Under the pieces are notes generated by a model, which saw nothing but the letters and a program-made list of their open reading frames with translations, was not told the origin of the DNA and ran no database searches. From the NCBI RefSeq assembly GCF_001552215.1, contig NZ_BCQT01000026.1, positions 62,001 through 126,000 on the forward strand: a DNA stretch of 64,000 bases. Reading direction: 5' to 3'. Numbering within the stretch: position 1 is the stretch's first letter; each line of letters begins with the position of its first letter. Origin of the DNA: Actinomadura macra NBRC 14102. GTDB lineage: Bacteria > Actinomycetota > Actinomycetes > Streptosporangiales > Streptosporangiaceae. Of the stretch, positions 16,542 through 29,300 are shown in pieces. Position numbers and translations under genes: made by a program.

Positions 16542-17549
16542 ATGCCTGTCTCCACCCGGGGCCTCTCCACCCGGTTCCGTATCGCGGGCGCTCTGGCGCT
16601 CGCGGCCGTGCTGGCCGCCGGTTGCGGCTCGAGTGACGCCGACACCGGCGGCGACGCCGGACCCACCAGGAAGTTCGTCGCGGACAACGGCACCATCACC
16701 ATCCCGGCCAATCCGAAGCGGGTGGTGGCCACCGGTTACGCGGTGCCCGCGCTGCTCGACTCGGGCGCTCCGCTGGTAGGCATCGCCACCTGGCAACGCG
16801 GCCTGCCGATGATGGGCGCCGCGGAACGCAAGCACTACGACGATATCCCCAAGATCGCCGGTGAGTCCGCCGCGGAGACCAACTACAACGCGATCGCGAA
16901 GGCGGACCCTGATCTGATCGTCATCGGGGTGCCGAAGCCGGCGCTCGCCGACATCAACATGAAGCGCCTGGAGTCCATCGCACCGGTGGTGACGCTCGGC
17001 CCGTCGGTGCCCAAGGCATGGCGGGAACTGTCCCGCAGGCAGGCTGACGCGGCGGGCGCGCTCAAGGGCTTTGACGCCTCCCGGACCGCGTACGAGCTGA
17101 AGGCCAAGCAACTGGTCGAGAAGTACAAGTCCGTACTGCCCAAGCTGAAGCTCGGGCACGTCGGTGCCTACGGCGAGGTCGCCAAGGGCACCTTCCAGCG
17201 CGAGTTCCAGGGTTCGTGGGGCACCAACGTGGCGCAGGACATGGGCGCCAACTACTACGGCACGGTCAAGGTCGAGGGCAAGGGCTCCAGGTCCGTCAGC
17301 GAGTATCCGTCGATCGAGGAGCTGCCCGACGCTTTCGCGGAGGCCGACGCGATCACCTATTCGGTCAAGGCGGACGGCTCGGTGCCGCCCCCGGTGCAGT
17401 CCGTCCTGGACTCGCCGCTGTGGAAGAACCTGCCCGCTGTCAAGGCGGGCAAGGTCTTCCCGCTGCGATACACCGAAGCCGCGACTTACCGGGAGGCGGA
17501 GATGACGCTCGACGCGGCTGACAAGGCCTTCGCTCCCCTGCTCAAATGA
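16542..17549 (+). CDS. Ferric-siderophore-binding lipoprotein
   Basis: This 335-residue class III periplasmic-binding-type lipoprotein (FepB/FhuD family) should capture the ferric catecholate at the outer face of the membrane. The signal peptide ALALAAVLAAGC ends in a lipobox. The mature part has VVATGYAVPALLDSGAPLVG, DPDLIVIGVPKP and a C-terminal LPAVKAGKVFPLRY, all typical. I prefer the ATG at 16542 with AGGAAG before it. An ATG at 16488 overlaps the reductase stop (ATGA) but adds 18 polar residues before the signal peptide. It overlaps the next permease gene by four bases. Confidence 0.93.
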   Translation: MPVSTRGLSTRFRIAGALALAAVLAAGCGSSDADTGGDAGPTRKFVADNGTITIPANPKRVVATGYAVPALLDSGAPLVGIATWQRGLPMMGAAERKHYDDIPKIAGESAAETNYNAIAKADPDLIVIGVPKPALADINMKRLESIAPVVTLGPSVPKAWRELSRRQADAAGALKGFDASRTAYELKAKQLVEKYKSVLPKLKLGHVGAYGEVAKGTFQREFQGSWGTNVAQDMGANYYGTVKVEGKGSRSVSEYPSIEELPDAFAEADAITYSVKADGSVPPPVQSVLDSPLWKNLPAVKAGKVFPLRYTEAATYREAEMTLDAADKAFAPLLK

Positions 17550-18565
17550 CGGCCACGGCGACTGCGGTCGACCGCACCGGTTCGAAGTGGGGTGCGCGGC
17601 CGCTTCTGCTGCTCGCCGGGCTCGTTGCGCTGGCCACGGTCATGGTGGTCAGCGTGGGAGTGGGCGCGCACTTCATCGGGCCGGTCGCGGCACTGCACGC
17701 GTTGTTCGGGAGCGGCGAAGCGAACGACGTTGCCGTGGTCCGCGACATCCGGCTGCCGAGGGGGGTGCTGGCCATCGAGGTCGGTGCTGCGCTCGCCGTG
17801 TCCGGGGTGCTGGTGCAGGTGCTGTCGCGTAACCCGCTCGCCGAACCGGGAGTGCTGGGCGTCACCTCCGGCGCCGGGTTCGCGATCAGCGTCGGGTCCG
17901 CCCTCGGGCTCACCGTGAACGCGCTCGGCGAACTGCTGGCGGCCGTGGTCGGCGCGGTGGCGGCGGCCATGCTGGTCACCGCGGTGGGCCGGCGTTCCCC
18001 GCTGCGCATGCTGCTGGCCGGAATGGCTCTCAGCTCCGTGCTGACCGGCCTCACGCTGGGCATGCGGCTGATCTCGCCGACGGTGTTCGACAAGTACCGG
18101 TTCTGGTCGATCGGTTCGCTGGCCGGCCGGGAACAGGCACCGAACACGGTGCCGCTGCTGGTGATCGCGGTCGCGGTGGTCGCGGCGTTACTGCTGAGCC
18201 GCCAGTTGGCGGCCGTCGCACTGGGCGAGGCGGTGGCGCACACCCTCGGCGTGAACGTGACGCGGGTGCGGCTGGTCACATTGGTGCTGATCACCGCCTT
18301 GGCGGGGGCGGCGACCGCGATCGCCGGTCCCATCCTGTTCGTCGGCCTGATCGTGCCGCACCTGGTGCGCCGGGCCGCGGGCGGCTCGGTGCCGTGGCTG
18401 ATCGGGTTCGCCGCCGTCCTCGGTCCGGTCCTGCTGCTGGCCGCCGACACCTCCGCCCGGGTGCTGCTGACCAATGGTGAGGTGCCGGTGGCCATCGTCA
18501 CGGCCTTCCTTGGCGGACCCGCCCTGATCTGGGCGGTACGGCGGTATGGGGTGGCACAACTGTGA
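17546..18565 (+). CDS. FecCD-type siderophore permease 1
   Basis: This 339-residue permease of the BtuC/FecCD family has about ten hydrophobic segments. Family marks are the DIRLPRGVLAIEVGAALAVSG region, NPLAEPGVLGVTSGAG and GPILFVGLIVPHLVRR, the last close to the ATPase contact. It forms a heterodimer with the next gene product, moving ferric siderophore into the cytoplasm. It starts at an ATG in an ATGA overlap with the binding-protein stop, and ends in a GTGA overlap. Confidence 0.94.
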   Translation: MTATATAVDRTGSKWGARPLLLLAGLVALATVMVVSVGVGAHFIGPVAALHALFGSGEANDVAVVRDIRLPRGVLAIEVGAALAVSGVLVQVLSRNPLAEPGVLGVTSGAGFAISVGSALGLTVNALGELLAAVVGAVAAAMLVTAVGRRSPLRMLLAGMALSSVLTGLTLGMRLISPTVFDKYRFWSIGSLAGREQAPNTVPLLVIAVAVVAALLLSRQLAAVALGEAVAHTLGVNVTRVRLVTLVLITALAGAATAIAGPILFVGLIVPHLVRRAAGGSVPWLIGFAAVLGPVLLLAADTSARVLLTNGEVPVAIVTAFLGGPALIWAVRRYGVAQL

Positions 18566-19596
18566 GTGCGACCGGAACCGCCCTCGTGCTGCGCCGGGGC
18601 CGCTTCTCTGTCCTGGTGGAACGCCGGACGCTGGTGTTCACGGTCGTGATGCTGGTGCTGATGCTCGCGATCGGGTTCACCGCGCTGTGCTACGGCGCCG
18701 GCTGGACCAGCCCCGCGCGGGTGTTCGCCGCGCTGAGCGGGCAGCGCGGCGGCCCGAACGTGATGATCCGGGAGTGGCAGCTGCCGAGGGTGCTCGCCGC
18801 CGTGGTGTTCGGCGCGGCGCTCGGCACCGCGGGCGCCGTCTTCCAGAACGTCACCCGTAACCCGCTGGGCAGCCCGGACGTGATCGGCCTTGACGCGGGC
18901 GCCTACACAGGCGCGCTGGTCGCCATCACCGTCCTGTCCGGCACGCCGGCCCAGCTGACCGCCGGCTCCGTGCTGGGCGGCCTCACCGCCGCGGCCCTGG
19001 TCTACCTGCTCGCGATGCGCGGCGGGGTTTCCGGGCTGCGGCTGATCGTGATCGGCATCGCGGTCAACGCCATGCTCACCGCGATCAACTCGTGGATCGT
19101 GCTGCGTGCCGAACTTGAGGTGGCGATCGCCGCCGTCGGCTGGAGCGCGGGCTCGCTCAACGGGCTCGGCTGGGAGCACGTGCGCATCCCGTTCTGCGTC
19201 ATCGGGGTGCTGCTCGCCGTGCTGGTGACCCGGGCGCCGGCGCTGCACCAGGTGGCGCTGGGCACCGAGGTCGCGGTCGGAACGGGAGTGCGGACGGAGT
19301 CGCTACAGGTGCAGCTGGTACTGATCGGGGTCGGTTGCACGGCCACCGTGACCGCCGCCGCCGGGCCGATCGTGTTCGTCGCTCTGGCCGCACCGCAGAT
19401 CGGGCGGCGCCTTGCCCGTACCTCCGGCATCGGTCTGCTGCCGGCGGCGCTGACCGGCGCGGTGCTGCTGCAATCGGCCGACCTGCTCGCCCAGCTGCTG
19501 CTCTCGCCGGTATCACTGCCGGTCGGCGTCGTCACCACCGCCATTGGCGGTTGTTATCTGATCTGGCTGCTCAGCAAGGAGGTGCGGAGCGGATGA
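18562..19596 (+). CDS. FecCD-type siderophore permease 2
   Basis: This is the second permease, 344 residues, with about ten membrane segments. REWQLPRVLAAVVFGAALG, NPLGSPDVIGLDAGAYTG and AGPIVFVALAAPQIGRRLA are the FecCD signatures. It starts at GTG (GTGA overlap) and ends in an ATGA overlap with the ATPase gene, so subunit ratios are probably set by coupled translation. Confidence 0.94.
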   Translation: MSATGTALVLRRGRFSVLVERRTLVFTVVMLVLMLAIGFTALCYGAGWTSPARVFAALSGQRGGPNVMIREWQLPRVLAAVVFGAALGTAGAVFQNVTRNPLGSPDVIGLDAGAYTGALVAITVLSGTPAQLTAGSVLGGLTAAALVYLLAMRGGVSGLRLIVIGIAVNAMLTAINSWIVLRAELEVAIAAVGWSAGSLNGLGWEHVRIPFCVIGVLLAVLVTRAPALHQVALGTEVAVGTGVRTESLQVQLVLIGVGCTATVTAAAGPIVFVALAAPQIGRRLARTSGIGLLPAALTGAVLLQSADLLAQLLLSPVSLPVGVVTTAIGGCYLIWLLSKEVRSG

Positions 19597-20387
19597 CCAG
19601 CCGCCTCACAGCACGGGACCTGGCCCTCAGCTACGGCGACCGGGTGGTGTCCACCCGGCTCTCGGTCGACGTCCCGGACGGCGCACTCACCGCGGTCGTC
19701 GGCCCGAACGCGTGCGGCAAGTCGACCATGCTGCGCGCGCTCGTGCGGCTGCTGCGGCCCGTTGAGGGCACGGTGACCTTCGACGGCACCGACATCAGCA
19801 CCATCCCGGCCAAGCGGTTCGCCCGGTCGGTGGCGTTCCTGCCGCAGGAGCCCTCGGCGCCCGACGACATCCGGGTGCGCCAGCTCGTCGCGCGGGGCCG
19901 GTTCCCGCACCAGTCGCTGTTCAGCGGGTGGTCCGAGGCGGACCAGGAAGCGGTGACCGAGGCGATGACCGCGGCCGAGATCACCGACCTCGCCGAGCGC
20001 CTCGTGCAGGAGCTGTCCGGTGGGCAGCGGCAGCGCGTCTGGGTGGCCATGGCGCTCGCCCAGCGGACCCCGTATCTGCTGCTGGACGAACCGACCTCGT
20101 TCCTGGACATCACGCACCAGTACCAGTTGCTGGCCTTGCTGGGCCGGCTGCGCGACGAGGGCCGCACGGTGATCGCGGTCCTGCACGACGTCAACCAGGC
20201 GTGCCGGTTCGCCGACCACGTGATCGCCATGAAGAGCGGCGCGGTGGTCGCCGAGGGCGCACCCGCCGACATCGTGGACGCCGCGCTGATCAAAGAGGTG
20301 TTCGACCTGCCGTGCCTGGTCGTACCGGACCCGGTGACCGGCACGCCGATGGTCGTTCCCACCGTGGTTCGAGGGAGCAACGCATGA
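19593..20387 (+). CDS. Siderophore ABC transporter ATPase (FecE/FepC type)
   Basis: This 264-residue ATPase powers the two FecCD permeases. Walker A is GPNACGKST, unusual only in having Ala where Gly is common. The Q-loop is AFLPQEP, the signature is LSGGQRQRVWVAMALAQ, Walker B is LLLDEPTSFLD and the switch His is in VLHDVNQ. The ATG at 19593 overlaps the previous stop; upstream in-frame sequence to 19335 is shadow. The NRPS gene starts in its last codons (ATGA), tying uptake and assembly to one mRNA. Confidence 0.95.
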   Translation: MTSRLTARDLALSYGDRVVSTRLSVDVPDGALTAVVGPNACGKSTMLRALVRLLRPVEGTVTFDGTDISTIPAKRFARSVAFLPQEPSAPDDIRVRQLVARGRFPHQSLFSGWSEADQEAVTEAMTAAEITDLAERLVQELSGGQRQRVWVAMALAQRTPYLLLDEPTSFLDITHQYQLLALLGRLRDEGRTVIAVLHDVNQACRFADHVIAMKSGAVVAEGAPADIVDAALIKEVFDLPCLVVPDPVTGTPMVVPTVVRGSNA

Positions 20388-23300
20388 CCGACCTGCCCCT
20401 GACCGGCGCGCAGCTGGGCATCTGGCACGCTCAGCGGCTGGAACCGGACTCGCCGTACTACGTGGTCGGTGACGTGGTGGAGATCACCGGCCGCGGGCCC
20501 GTCCACGTGGGTGCGCTGACCAAGGCGATCTGGGCGACCACCGAGGAGGCGGAGAGCCTGCGGCTGCGGGTGCGCGACACCCCGGACGGGCCGCGCCAGA
20601 CGGTGTCCACCGATGCGGTGCCCGCGCCACGGGTGATGGACCTGCGCGCCGAGGCGGACCCGCCGGCCGCGGCGCGGGCGCGCATCGACGAGCTGCGCTG
20701 GCAGGCGGCCGACGAGTGCCGGGGGATGGTGGACCGGCGGTTGTCCAGCCACACCGTGCTCCGCTTGTCCGATACGGAGGTCTGGTACACCCAGCTCGGC
20801 CACCACCTGGTGATCGACGGCTACACCGCGGCCATGCTGAACCGCCGTATCGCCGCGCACTACACGGCCCTGGTACGCGGTGAACCGGTGCCGCCGTGCC
20901 CGTTCGCCGCGTTCGCCGACCTGGTCGCCGCGGACGCCGACTACCAGGTGAGCGACCAGCTCACCAAGGACCGGGCGTACTGGACGGACCGGTTCACTCC
21001 GCTGCCAGATCTCGGCGACACCGGCCATGCCTCGGGCCCACCAGAGCGGACCGTGGCAGCCAGCACGGTGCTGCCCGCGGAGCGGCTGGCCGAGTTGAAG
21101 ACATACGCCGAGCGGATCGGGTCGACCTGGGGTGAAGTACTGATCGCGGGTTACACCGCGTTCCTGCACCGGGTGCTCGGCCGCGACGACATGGTGCTCG
21201 CGATGCCGTTGATGTGCAGGTTCGGCCGGGCACTGCGCACTCCGGCCATGACAGTGAACGTGCTGCCGCTGCGGGTGCGGGTGCATAAGACCGACACGCT
21301 CCCGGAGCTGACCGCGCGGGTGGCCGAGGCGTTGCGGGAAATGCGGGTGCACCAGCGTTACCGGGGCGAGAACCTGCCGCGGGACCTCGCGGTGCCGGGC
21401 GCCGGGGCGTTGCTGCATGGCCGGGGCATCAACCTGAAGGCGTTCGACCTCACACTGGACTTTGCCGGAAGCTCCGGCGACATGCGCAACATCGCCGGTG
21501 GCCCGCCGGAGGACCTGGGGCTGAGCGTGCTCCCGACCGCGGGCGGAGGGCTCTCCCTGGGGTTCGAGGTGGACGCCCGGACCCACGACCAGGCGGGGGT
21601 CGACGCGCGACTCACCGGGTTGCTGACGCTGCTCGACACGCTGACCGGGCCGGACGAGCCGACCATCGGCACCGCGGACCTGGTGCCCGCCGACGTGAGG
21701 GCGGCGCTGCTCGGCAGCTGGACGACCCCGGCGGTGCCCGGGCGGCCGACTCCGGTCCCGGACCTGCTCGACGCCCTGCCCAGGGAACAGACGGTGCTGG
21801 TGCACGGGGAGCGGCGGGTCACCGCGGGGGAACTCGCCGACCGGGTGCATCGGCTGGCGTGGCGCCTGCGCGCGCGGGGCGTCGGCGCGAACGACGTGGT
21901 AGCGCTGGAGTTGCCGCGTTCGGTGGAGTTCGTGGTGGCGCTGCTCGCCGTGCTCGACGCCGGAGCGGTGTTCCTTCCGCTGGACGTGGTCCAGCCGGCG
22001 CGGCGGACCCGCGAGCTGGTGGCCGAGTCCGGCGCCGCGCTCGTCCTGACCCCCGACGACCTCGCCGAGGACCGCCCCGGATCCACTCCGGATTCCGTCC
22101 CGGATCGACGGCCGGGCGACGGCGGATACCTGATCTTCACGTCCGGGTCGACCGGGCGGCCCAAAGGGGTGCTGGTCCCCGCGCACGCGCTCGCCGAACT
22201 GGTCCACCGGCAGCGGGCGACCACGATCGCCGAAGCCGAGCGCGGGGCCGGCCGACGGCTGCGTGTCGCGCACACGTACTCATTCGCCTTCGACTCCGCG
22301 CTCGACCAGCTCACATGGCTGCTGTGCGGGCACGAACTACACCTTTACGACAGCGACACCGCACGTGACGCCGACTCCCTGCTGGCCGTGTTCGCGCGGG
22401 ACCGCATCGACGTCGTGGACACCACGCCGTCCATGGCCGCTCCGCTGGTGGACCGCGGCCTGCTCGACGGCGCCCGGCGCCCGGTCCTGCTGGTCCTCGG
22501 CGGCGAGGCCACCCCGCCCGCGCTGTGGCAGCGGGTGCGCGACTCGGGGGTGCCCGCCGTCAACATGTACGGCCCCACCGAGGCCGCGGTGGACGCTGCG
22601 AGCGCACCGGTCACGGGACCGGCGCCGATGATCGGGACCGCGGTGCCCGGCACCCGTGCCTACGTGCTGGACGAGGCGTTGCGCCCGGTGCCGCCGGGCG
22701 CGGTCGGCGAACTCTACCTGGCTGGACCGCACCTGGCGTTCGGCTACCTCGGCCAGACCGGCCTCACCGCGGAGCAGTTCGTCGCGGACCCGTTCGGCGC
22801 CCCCGGCGACCGCATGTACCGCACCGGAGACCTGGTCCGCTGGCAGCGTGAGCTGGAATACCTCGGCAGGCGCGACGACCAGGTGAAGGTGCGCGGCCAC
22901 CGGATCGAGCTGGGCGAGGTGGAGGCCGCGCTCGGCACGGTTCCCGGTGCCCGCGCGGCCGCGGCGGCGGTCCGCGGCACCCGGTTGGTCGGTTACGTGG
23001 TCGGCGAGGTCGACGGCGACGCTGCGAGGTCGTGGCTCGCCGAACGATTGCCCGAGCACCTGGTGCCGTCGGCGGTGGCGGTGCTGGCGTCGCTGCCGGT
23101 CACCCCGAACGGCAAGCTGGACCGCAGGGCGTTGCCCGAGCCTTCCCGCACCGGCAGCGGCCGGTCACCGACCACGAAGCCCGAGAGAGTGCTGTGCGCG
23201 GTGATCGGCGAGGTGCTGGACGTGCCCGGGGTCGGCGTGGACGACGATTTCTTCGTCCTCGGCGGCGACAGCATCACCGCGATCGGGGTGAGCGGCAAGC

Positions 23301-26300
23301 TGCGCGAACACGGCTTCGACCTGCGCCCGCGCGACCTACTGGCCCGCCGCGACTTCGCGTCCCTCGCGGCGATGGTCCGGCCGCTGCGCGCCGACCACGG
23401 GAGCGACGAGCCCGACGAGCCGCTCGGCGACGTCCCGGCACCGCCGATCGTGCGGGTGTTGCTGGACGGTAACCCGGACCGCGCGGCCATCGCCGGGTAC
23501 GCGCAGTGGACCGTGGTCGAGCTGGACCAGGACGTGCCGCTGGACCGGCTTCGCGCGGCCGTGCAGACCCTGCTCGACCACCATGACGCGCTTCGCCTGC
23601 GCATCGACCCCCTGACCGTGCCGCCGCCCGGCTCGGTCACCGCGGTCGTCACCGAGACCGCCTCGGCCGACGAACCGGCGGACGTCGTCGCGCGCCGGCT
23701 GGCAGGCGAGCTCGACCCGGTCGCGGGCGACCTGGTCCGGGTGGCCGCGCTGCGCGGCCGATTGCTGGTCGTGGTACACCACCTGGCGATCGACGGCGTT
23801 TCGTGGCGGGTGCTGCTGCCCGACCTTCGCGCGGCGTGCGCGGGTGCGCCGCCGACCCGGGTCACCACCTCGTGGCGAGCCCACGCTCTACGGTTGGCCG
23901 AACAGGGCACGGCGGGCACCCGGCGTGGCGAACTGCCACACTGGCGGACCGCGTTGCGCCAAGCCCACCTCGGCGAGCGCGGGCTGGACCAGCGCCTCGA
24001 CACCGTGGCCACGGCCATCGAGACCACCGACGTGGCCTCGGCCGATACAACCGCCGCCCTGCTCACCGCCCTGCCCGCCGCGTACCGCGCAGGAGTGGAC
24101 GACGTCCTGCTGGCCGTACTCGTGCTCGCGCTGCGGTTGTGGCGCGAGCACGGCGTGGACACCGAGACGGTCACGGTGGAACGGCACGGGCGCGAGGGCG
24201 AGCACGACGTCGCCCGCACGATCGGCTGGTTCACCGCGGAGCACCCGGTGCGGGTGCCCGCCGACGCCGTCCACGCTGACGCGGATCTGACCGACGCGCT
24301 GGCCGGTGGACCGGCCGCCGGACGGCTGCTGCGCGCGGCGATGACCGCCGGCGGCGCCGTGCCCGGCGACGGTCTCGGCTACGGCGTCCTGCGCTACCTC
24401 GACCCCGAGGTCCGGGGGGTGGAACTGACCGGTCCGCCGCCGGACGTGCTGCTCAACTACCTGGGCCGGTTCGCGCCGGTACCTGGCTGGCGCCCGGTCG
24501 GCGAGAACCCGTTCTCGGTGTGCGAATCCGAGGCCAAAGCACTGGAGCAGGTGCTCGCGGTGAACTGCTTCGTGCGCGAGGCCGACCGCCCGCTGCTCGC
24601 GGTGGAGTGGACGGCGGCGGGCCGGGTGCTGCCCGCGACCGCGGTCGAGGCGCTGGTCGAGGCGTGGCGCACCGCGCTGGCCGCCTTCACCGAGCATGCC
24701 GCACGGGTCGAGCGAGACGGCCCCGCGGCCGAGGTGCTGCCCGCCACCGCGTTGCAGGCCGGGCTCGCGTTCCACAGTGCGGTCCGCGACGACACCGACA
24801 CCGACGCCGACGTCTACGTGGTCCAGGCGGTCAGCCACCTGCGCGGCACGCTCGATCCGGATCGGATGCGGGCGGCCGCCACACAGCTGCTGCGCACCCA
24901 TCCCGCGTTGCGGGCGTATCTGGAGACCACCGGGTCCAGCGCGGTCGTCCAGGTGATACCCGCGCAGGTGGCGCTGGACTTCCAGGCCGTGACGGCGCGG
25001 CCGGAGGAGTTCGCCGAGCACTGCCGGGCCGAGCACCGGCACCCGTTCGACCCGGGAACGCCGCCGCTGATCCGGTTCCTGCTGTGCACACTCGGCCCGG
25101 ACGAGCACCGGCTGGTGATCACCCTCCATCACGCGCTGCTCGACGGCTGGTCGATGCCGCTGGTCGGCCGCACCCTCCTCGCCATCTACCACGAGCTGAG
25201 CGGCGGCCCTGCCGCCCCGGTGGCGCCGCCGCTGGCCGACTACCACCGGGTGCTGGCCACCCGCGACCACGAGGCGGGTCTCGCGGCCTGGCGGGACGCG
25301 CTGGCCGGGCTGGAATCCGGCACCCACCTCGCCCCGGCCGCCGCGAAGTCCGCTGTGACGCGACCGGAGCGGATCGCGGTCCCGCTCGGCGCCGAGTTCA
25401 CCGCCCGGCTGCTCGCGTTCGCCCGCGACCGCGGGGTCACCCCGGCCGCGGTGTTCAACACCGTGTGGGGGCTGCTGCTCGGCAGGCTGACCGGTCGGCA
25501 GGACGTGGTGTTCGGCTGCCCGGTGTCCGGCCGCCCGGCCGACGTGCCCGAGGTGGCGCGGATGGTCGGCCAGCTCGGCAACACGGTCGTGGTGCGGGTG
25601 CGGGCCGCGCCGGGCGAGACCGCCGCCGCCGTGCTGGACCGGGTGCACACGGAATCCACCGCACTGACCGAACACCACCACGTCGGGCTTCCCGACGTAC
25701 AGCGCGCCACCGGGCTCGGTGACCTGTTCGACACCATGCTGGTGATGGAGAACTTCCCGCTCTCCAGCCGCCACCGCGAGACCATCGCACCGGGCATCGA
25801 GCAGACCGGTGTGGACATCACCGACGCGACGCACTACCCGCTGACCGTGATCGTGCTGCCCGGTGAGGAGTTCACCATCGGGCTCGGCTACCAGCGGCAC
25901 GCGTTCGACGAGGCGACAGTGCACCGGTACGGCCGCTGGCTGCGGGCGCTCCTGCACGAGCTGGTCGCCGATCCGGACCGCCCGGCGGCGGCACTGCCGG
26001 TGCTCGACGCCGACGAACGCGCCGAGGTGCTGCGGTTCGGGGCCGGCCCGGAACCGCGCAGGCCTGCGGGCGGCGCGCTTGAGGAGTTCGACACGTGGGT
26101 GCGCCGCACCCCGGACGCCGAAGCCGTGGTGTGCCGGGACCGCTCGCTCAGCTACGCCGAACTGGACCGCGCCGCCAACCGGCTGGCCAACGCGCTGCTG
26201 GCCGCCGGAGTGCGGCCGCAGGACACCGTCGCGGTACTGCTGGACCGCGACGTTGAGCTGGTCGTCGCGCTGTTCGGCGTCCTCAAGGCCGGGGCCGTGT

Positions 26301-29300
26301 ACGTGCCGATGGACCCGGAGTACCCTGCGGACCGGCTGGCCTACATGATCGCCGACATCGGGCCGGCCGCTGCGGTGTCCGCGTCGGGCGTCGAGGGGCT
26401 GCCGACCATCGATCCGGCCGACCTCACCGGTCCGTCCACGTGGGACGCGGACCCGGTCGCCGCGCGCCGCGCTGTCACCGACGACTCGCTCGCCTACGTG
26501 ATCTACACCTCCGGCACCACCGGCAGGCCCAAAGGCGTCGCGGTGCCGCACAGCGGCGTGCCCAGCCTGGTGGCGTTGCAGGAGGACGTGGTCGGCATCG
26601 GCGCCGGCGAGCGCTACCTGCACTTCGCCTCAACCAGTTTCGACGTGGCGTTCTGGCAGTTCATGCTCCCGTTGCTGTCCGGCGGAACCTCGGTGATCGC
26701 GCCCGCGGAGGTACGGGTGCCCGGCGGCGAACTGCTCGACTACGTGCGCCGCCATCGGGTGACCGGGCTGAACCTGCTGCCGTCGTTCCTGGCCGCCATG
26801 CCCGACGACGCGACCGTCAGCGCGGACGTGTTCTTCGTCGTCGGCGCGGAACGCCTGGATCCGGCATTGGCCGCCCGCTGGGGTGCCCGCCGCACACTGT
26901 TCAACGCGTACGGCCCCACCGAGGTCACCATCAACTCGGTCACCTGGCGCTACGCGCCGGACGACCCCGGGCCGCTGCCGATCGGGCTACCCGATCCGAT
27001 GGTGCGCGCCTACGTGCTGGACAGCGGCCTGCAACCGGTCGGGGTCGGCGTGACCGGTGAGTTGTACCTCGCGGGACCGAAGCTGGCGCGCGGTTACGTC
27101 GGCCGCCCCGGGATCACCGCCGAGCGGTTCGTCGCCGACCCGTTCGGCCCCCCGGGGGAACGCATGTACCGCACCGGCGACCTGGTGCGCTGGCGGCCCG
27201 ATGGGAACCTGGTATTTCTCGGCCGCGTGGACCACCAGGTGAAGCTGCGCGGGTTCCGCATCGAGCTGCCCGAGATCGAGACGGTGCTCGGGCAGCACCC
27301 GTCGGTGCGGGCCTGCGCGGTCGTGGTGCGCGCGGACCGGCTGGTCGCCTACGTGATACCGGTGGACGGCGCCGAACCCGACCCGGTGGCGTTGCGTACG
27401 CACCTGGCCGCGACACTGCCCGATCACATGGTACCGGCTGCCTACGTACCGCTGGATCGGCTGCCGCTCGGCCCGAGCGGCAAGCTGAACGCCGCGGCGC
27501 TGCCCGACCCCGTGTCGCGCCCCAGCGCACCGGCCAGGGAACCGGCGACCGGGACCGAGGCCGCGGTGCTGCGGGTGTTGCGCACCGTCCTCGGCACCGA
27601 TGACCTTGGCCCGGACGACGGGTTCCTGGAACACGGCGGGGACAGCATCGCGTCCCTCCGGGTGGTGTCGATGATCCGGCACGCCGGCCTCACCGTCACC
27701 GCACGCGACGTGTTCGAGGGTGCGACGGCCGCCGGGATCGCCGCCCGAGTAGACCGCGCGGACACCGCGGAAGAGCCCCCCGCGCCGGCGGTCGGCGACG
27801 CGCCGCTGACCCCGGTCATGCGGGACCTGCTGCGCAGGGCCGGGGCCACCGCCACCCAGTTCTGCCAGTGGGTGCAGGTGTCGGTGCCGCCGGGCGGCGA
27901 CGCGGCCCGCTGGCAAACCGCGCTGGACGCGGTGCTGGCCCGCCACGACGTACTGCGGGCGTACCTGGCCGACGATGTACTGCGCATCCCCGAGCCTGGC
28001 ACGGTCACCGGCGCCGACGTTCTGACCGTGGTGCGCACCGACGATCCAGCGGCGGCGGTCGGCGACCGGCTGGCCACCGTGCGGGCGGCGATCGATCCGT
28101 ACACCAGGCCCCTGCTGCGCGCGGTCGTGTTCGATGCGGGCCCGGACCGGCCGGCCAGGTTGCTGCTGGTGGCGCACCACCTCGTGGTGGACGCGGTGTC
28201 GTGGCGGATCCTGCTCGACGATCTGCGCCAGGCGTACGAGACCGGGCGGCCGCTGGTCCCGCACGGACAGTCGTTTCTCGGCTGGGCGCACGCGTTGCGG
28301 GCCGCCGACCATACCGACGAACTGCCGCACTGGCGGCGGGTCGCACAGGCACCTGTCACGCCGCTGTCGGTGGTTCCTGCCGACCCTGGGCGCGACACCA
28401 TCGCCACGGCCCGCCATCACACACTGGCCATGGACCCGGCCGCCAGCCACGCGCTGGTGACCACGCTGCCCGCCGCCTACCGCACGACGGCGGACACCGT
28501 GCTGCTCACCGCGCTGGCCCGCGCAGTGGCCGCCTGGCGCGGCGGCGAGCGGGACCTGCTGGTGGCGCTGGAAGGTCACGGCCGCCCGGTGGAGGCCGAC
28601 CTCGCGCAGACGGTCGGCTGGTTCACCGCGGTCTATCCGGCCCGGATCACCGCGGCCGGGGAGGCGCCGGCCGACGCGCTGCGCCGGGTCCGCGACCATC
28701 TGCGGGCCGCGGGCGACGGTCTTGGTGTGCCCGACGGTCTGGTCCGCCGCCCCGAGGTCAGGTGGAACTACCTCGGCCGGTTCGGCCCTTCCGCCGACGG
28801 GCCGTGGCAGAGCCCGCCGCACGCGGGGCCACTGGGGTCGGCGACCGGCGGTGCCGACGGCATGCCGCTGCCGTACCGGTTGATGGTCAGTGCGATGGTC
28901 GACGACCGCGTTCGGATCCGGTTCACCTGGCCCGCCGCGGTTTTCACCGACACCGAGATCGCCGAACTGGGCGACCACCTGTGTGCGGAGTTGGACTCTG
29001 CGGTCCGGGACCTGCCCGAGGCCCGGGAGATCGTGCCCCTGACCCCGTTGCAGGAGCTGATCCTGGCCCCGGCCCGCGGCGCGGCCGATCCGTACCCGAT
29101 GCGGGTGGCGTTCACCGTGGCCGGACCGTTGGACGTGCCCGCGCTGCGGGCCGCCGCAGGCGCGCTGCTGCGCAGGCACCCCAACCTGGGCGCGGTGTTC
29201 CCCGCCGAGCACGACTTCCAGGTCATTCCGGCCGACCCGCGCCCGGACTTCCGCGCCGAGTTCACCGCGGACAGGTTCGATCTGTCAACGGGCCCGCTGT

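Noticed and set aside
20384..21680. First NRPS domain as a heterocyclisation domain making an oxazoline
   Set aside because: It has the normal condensation motif HHLVIDG, not the DxxxxD of cyclisation domains.
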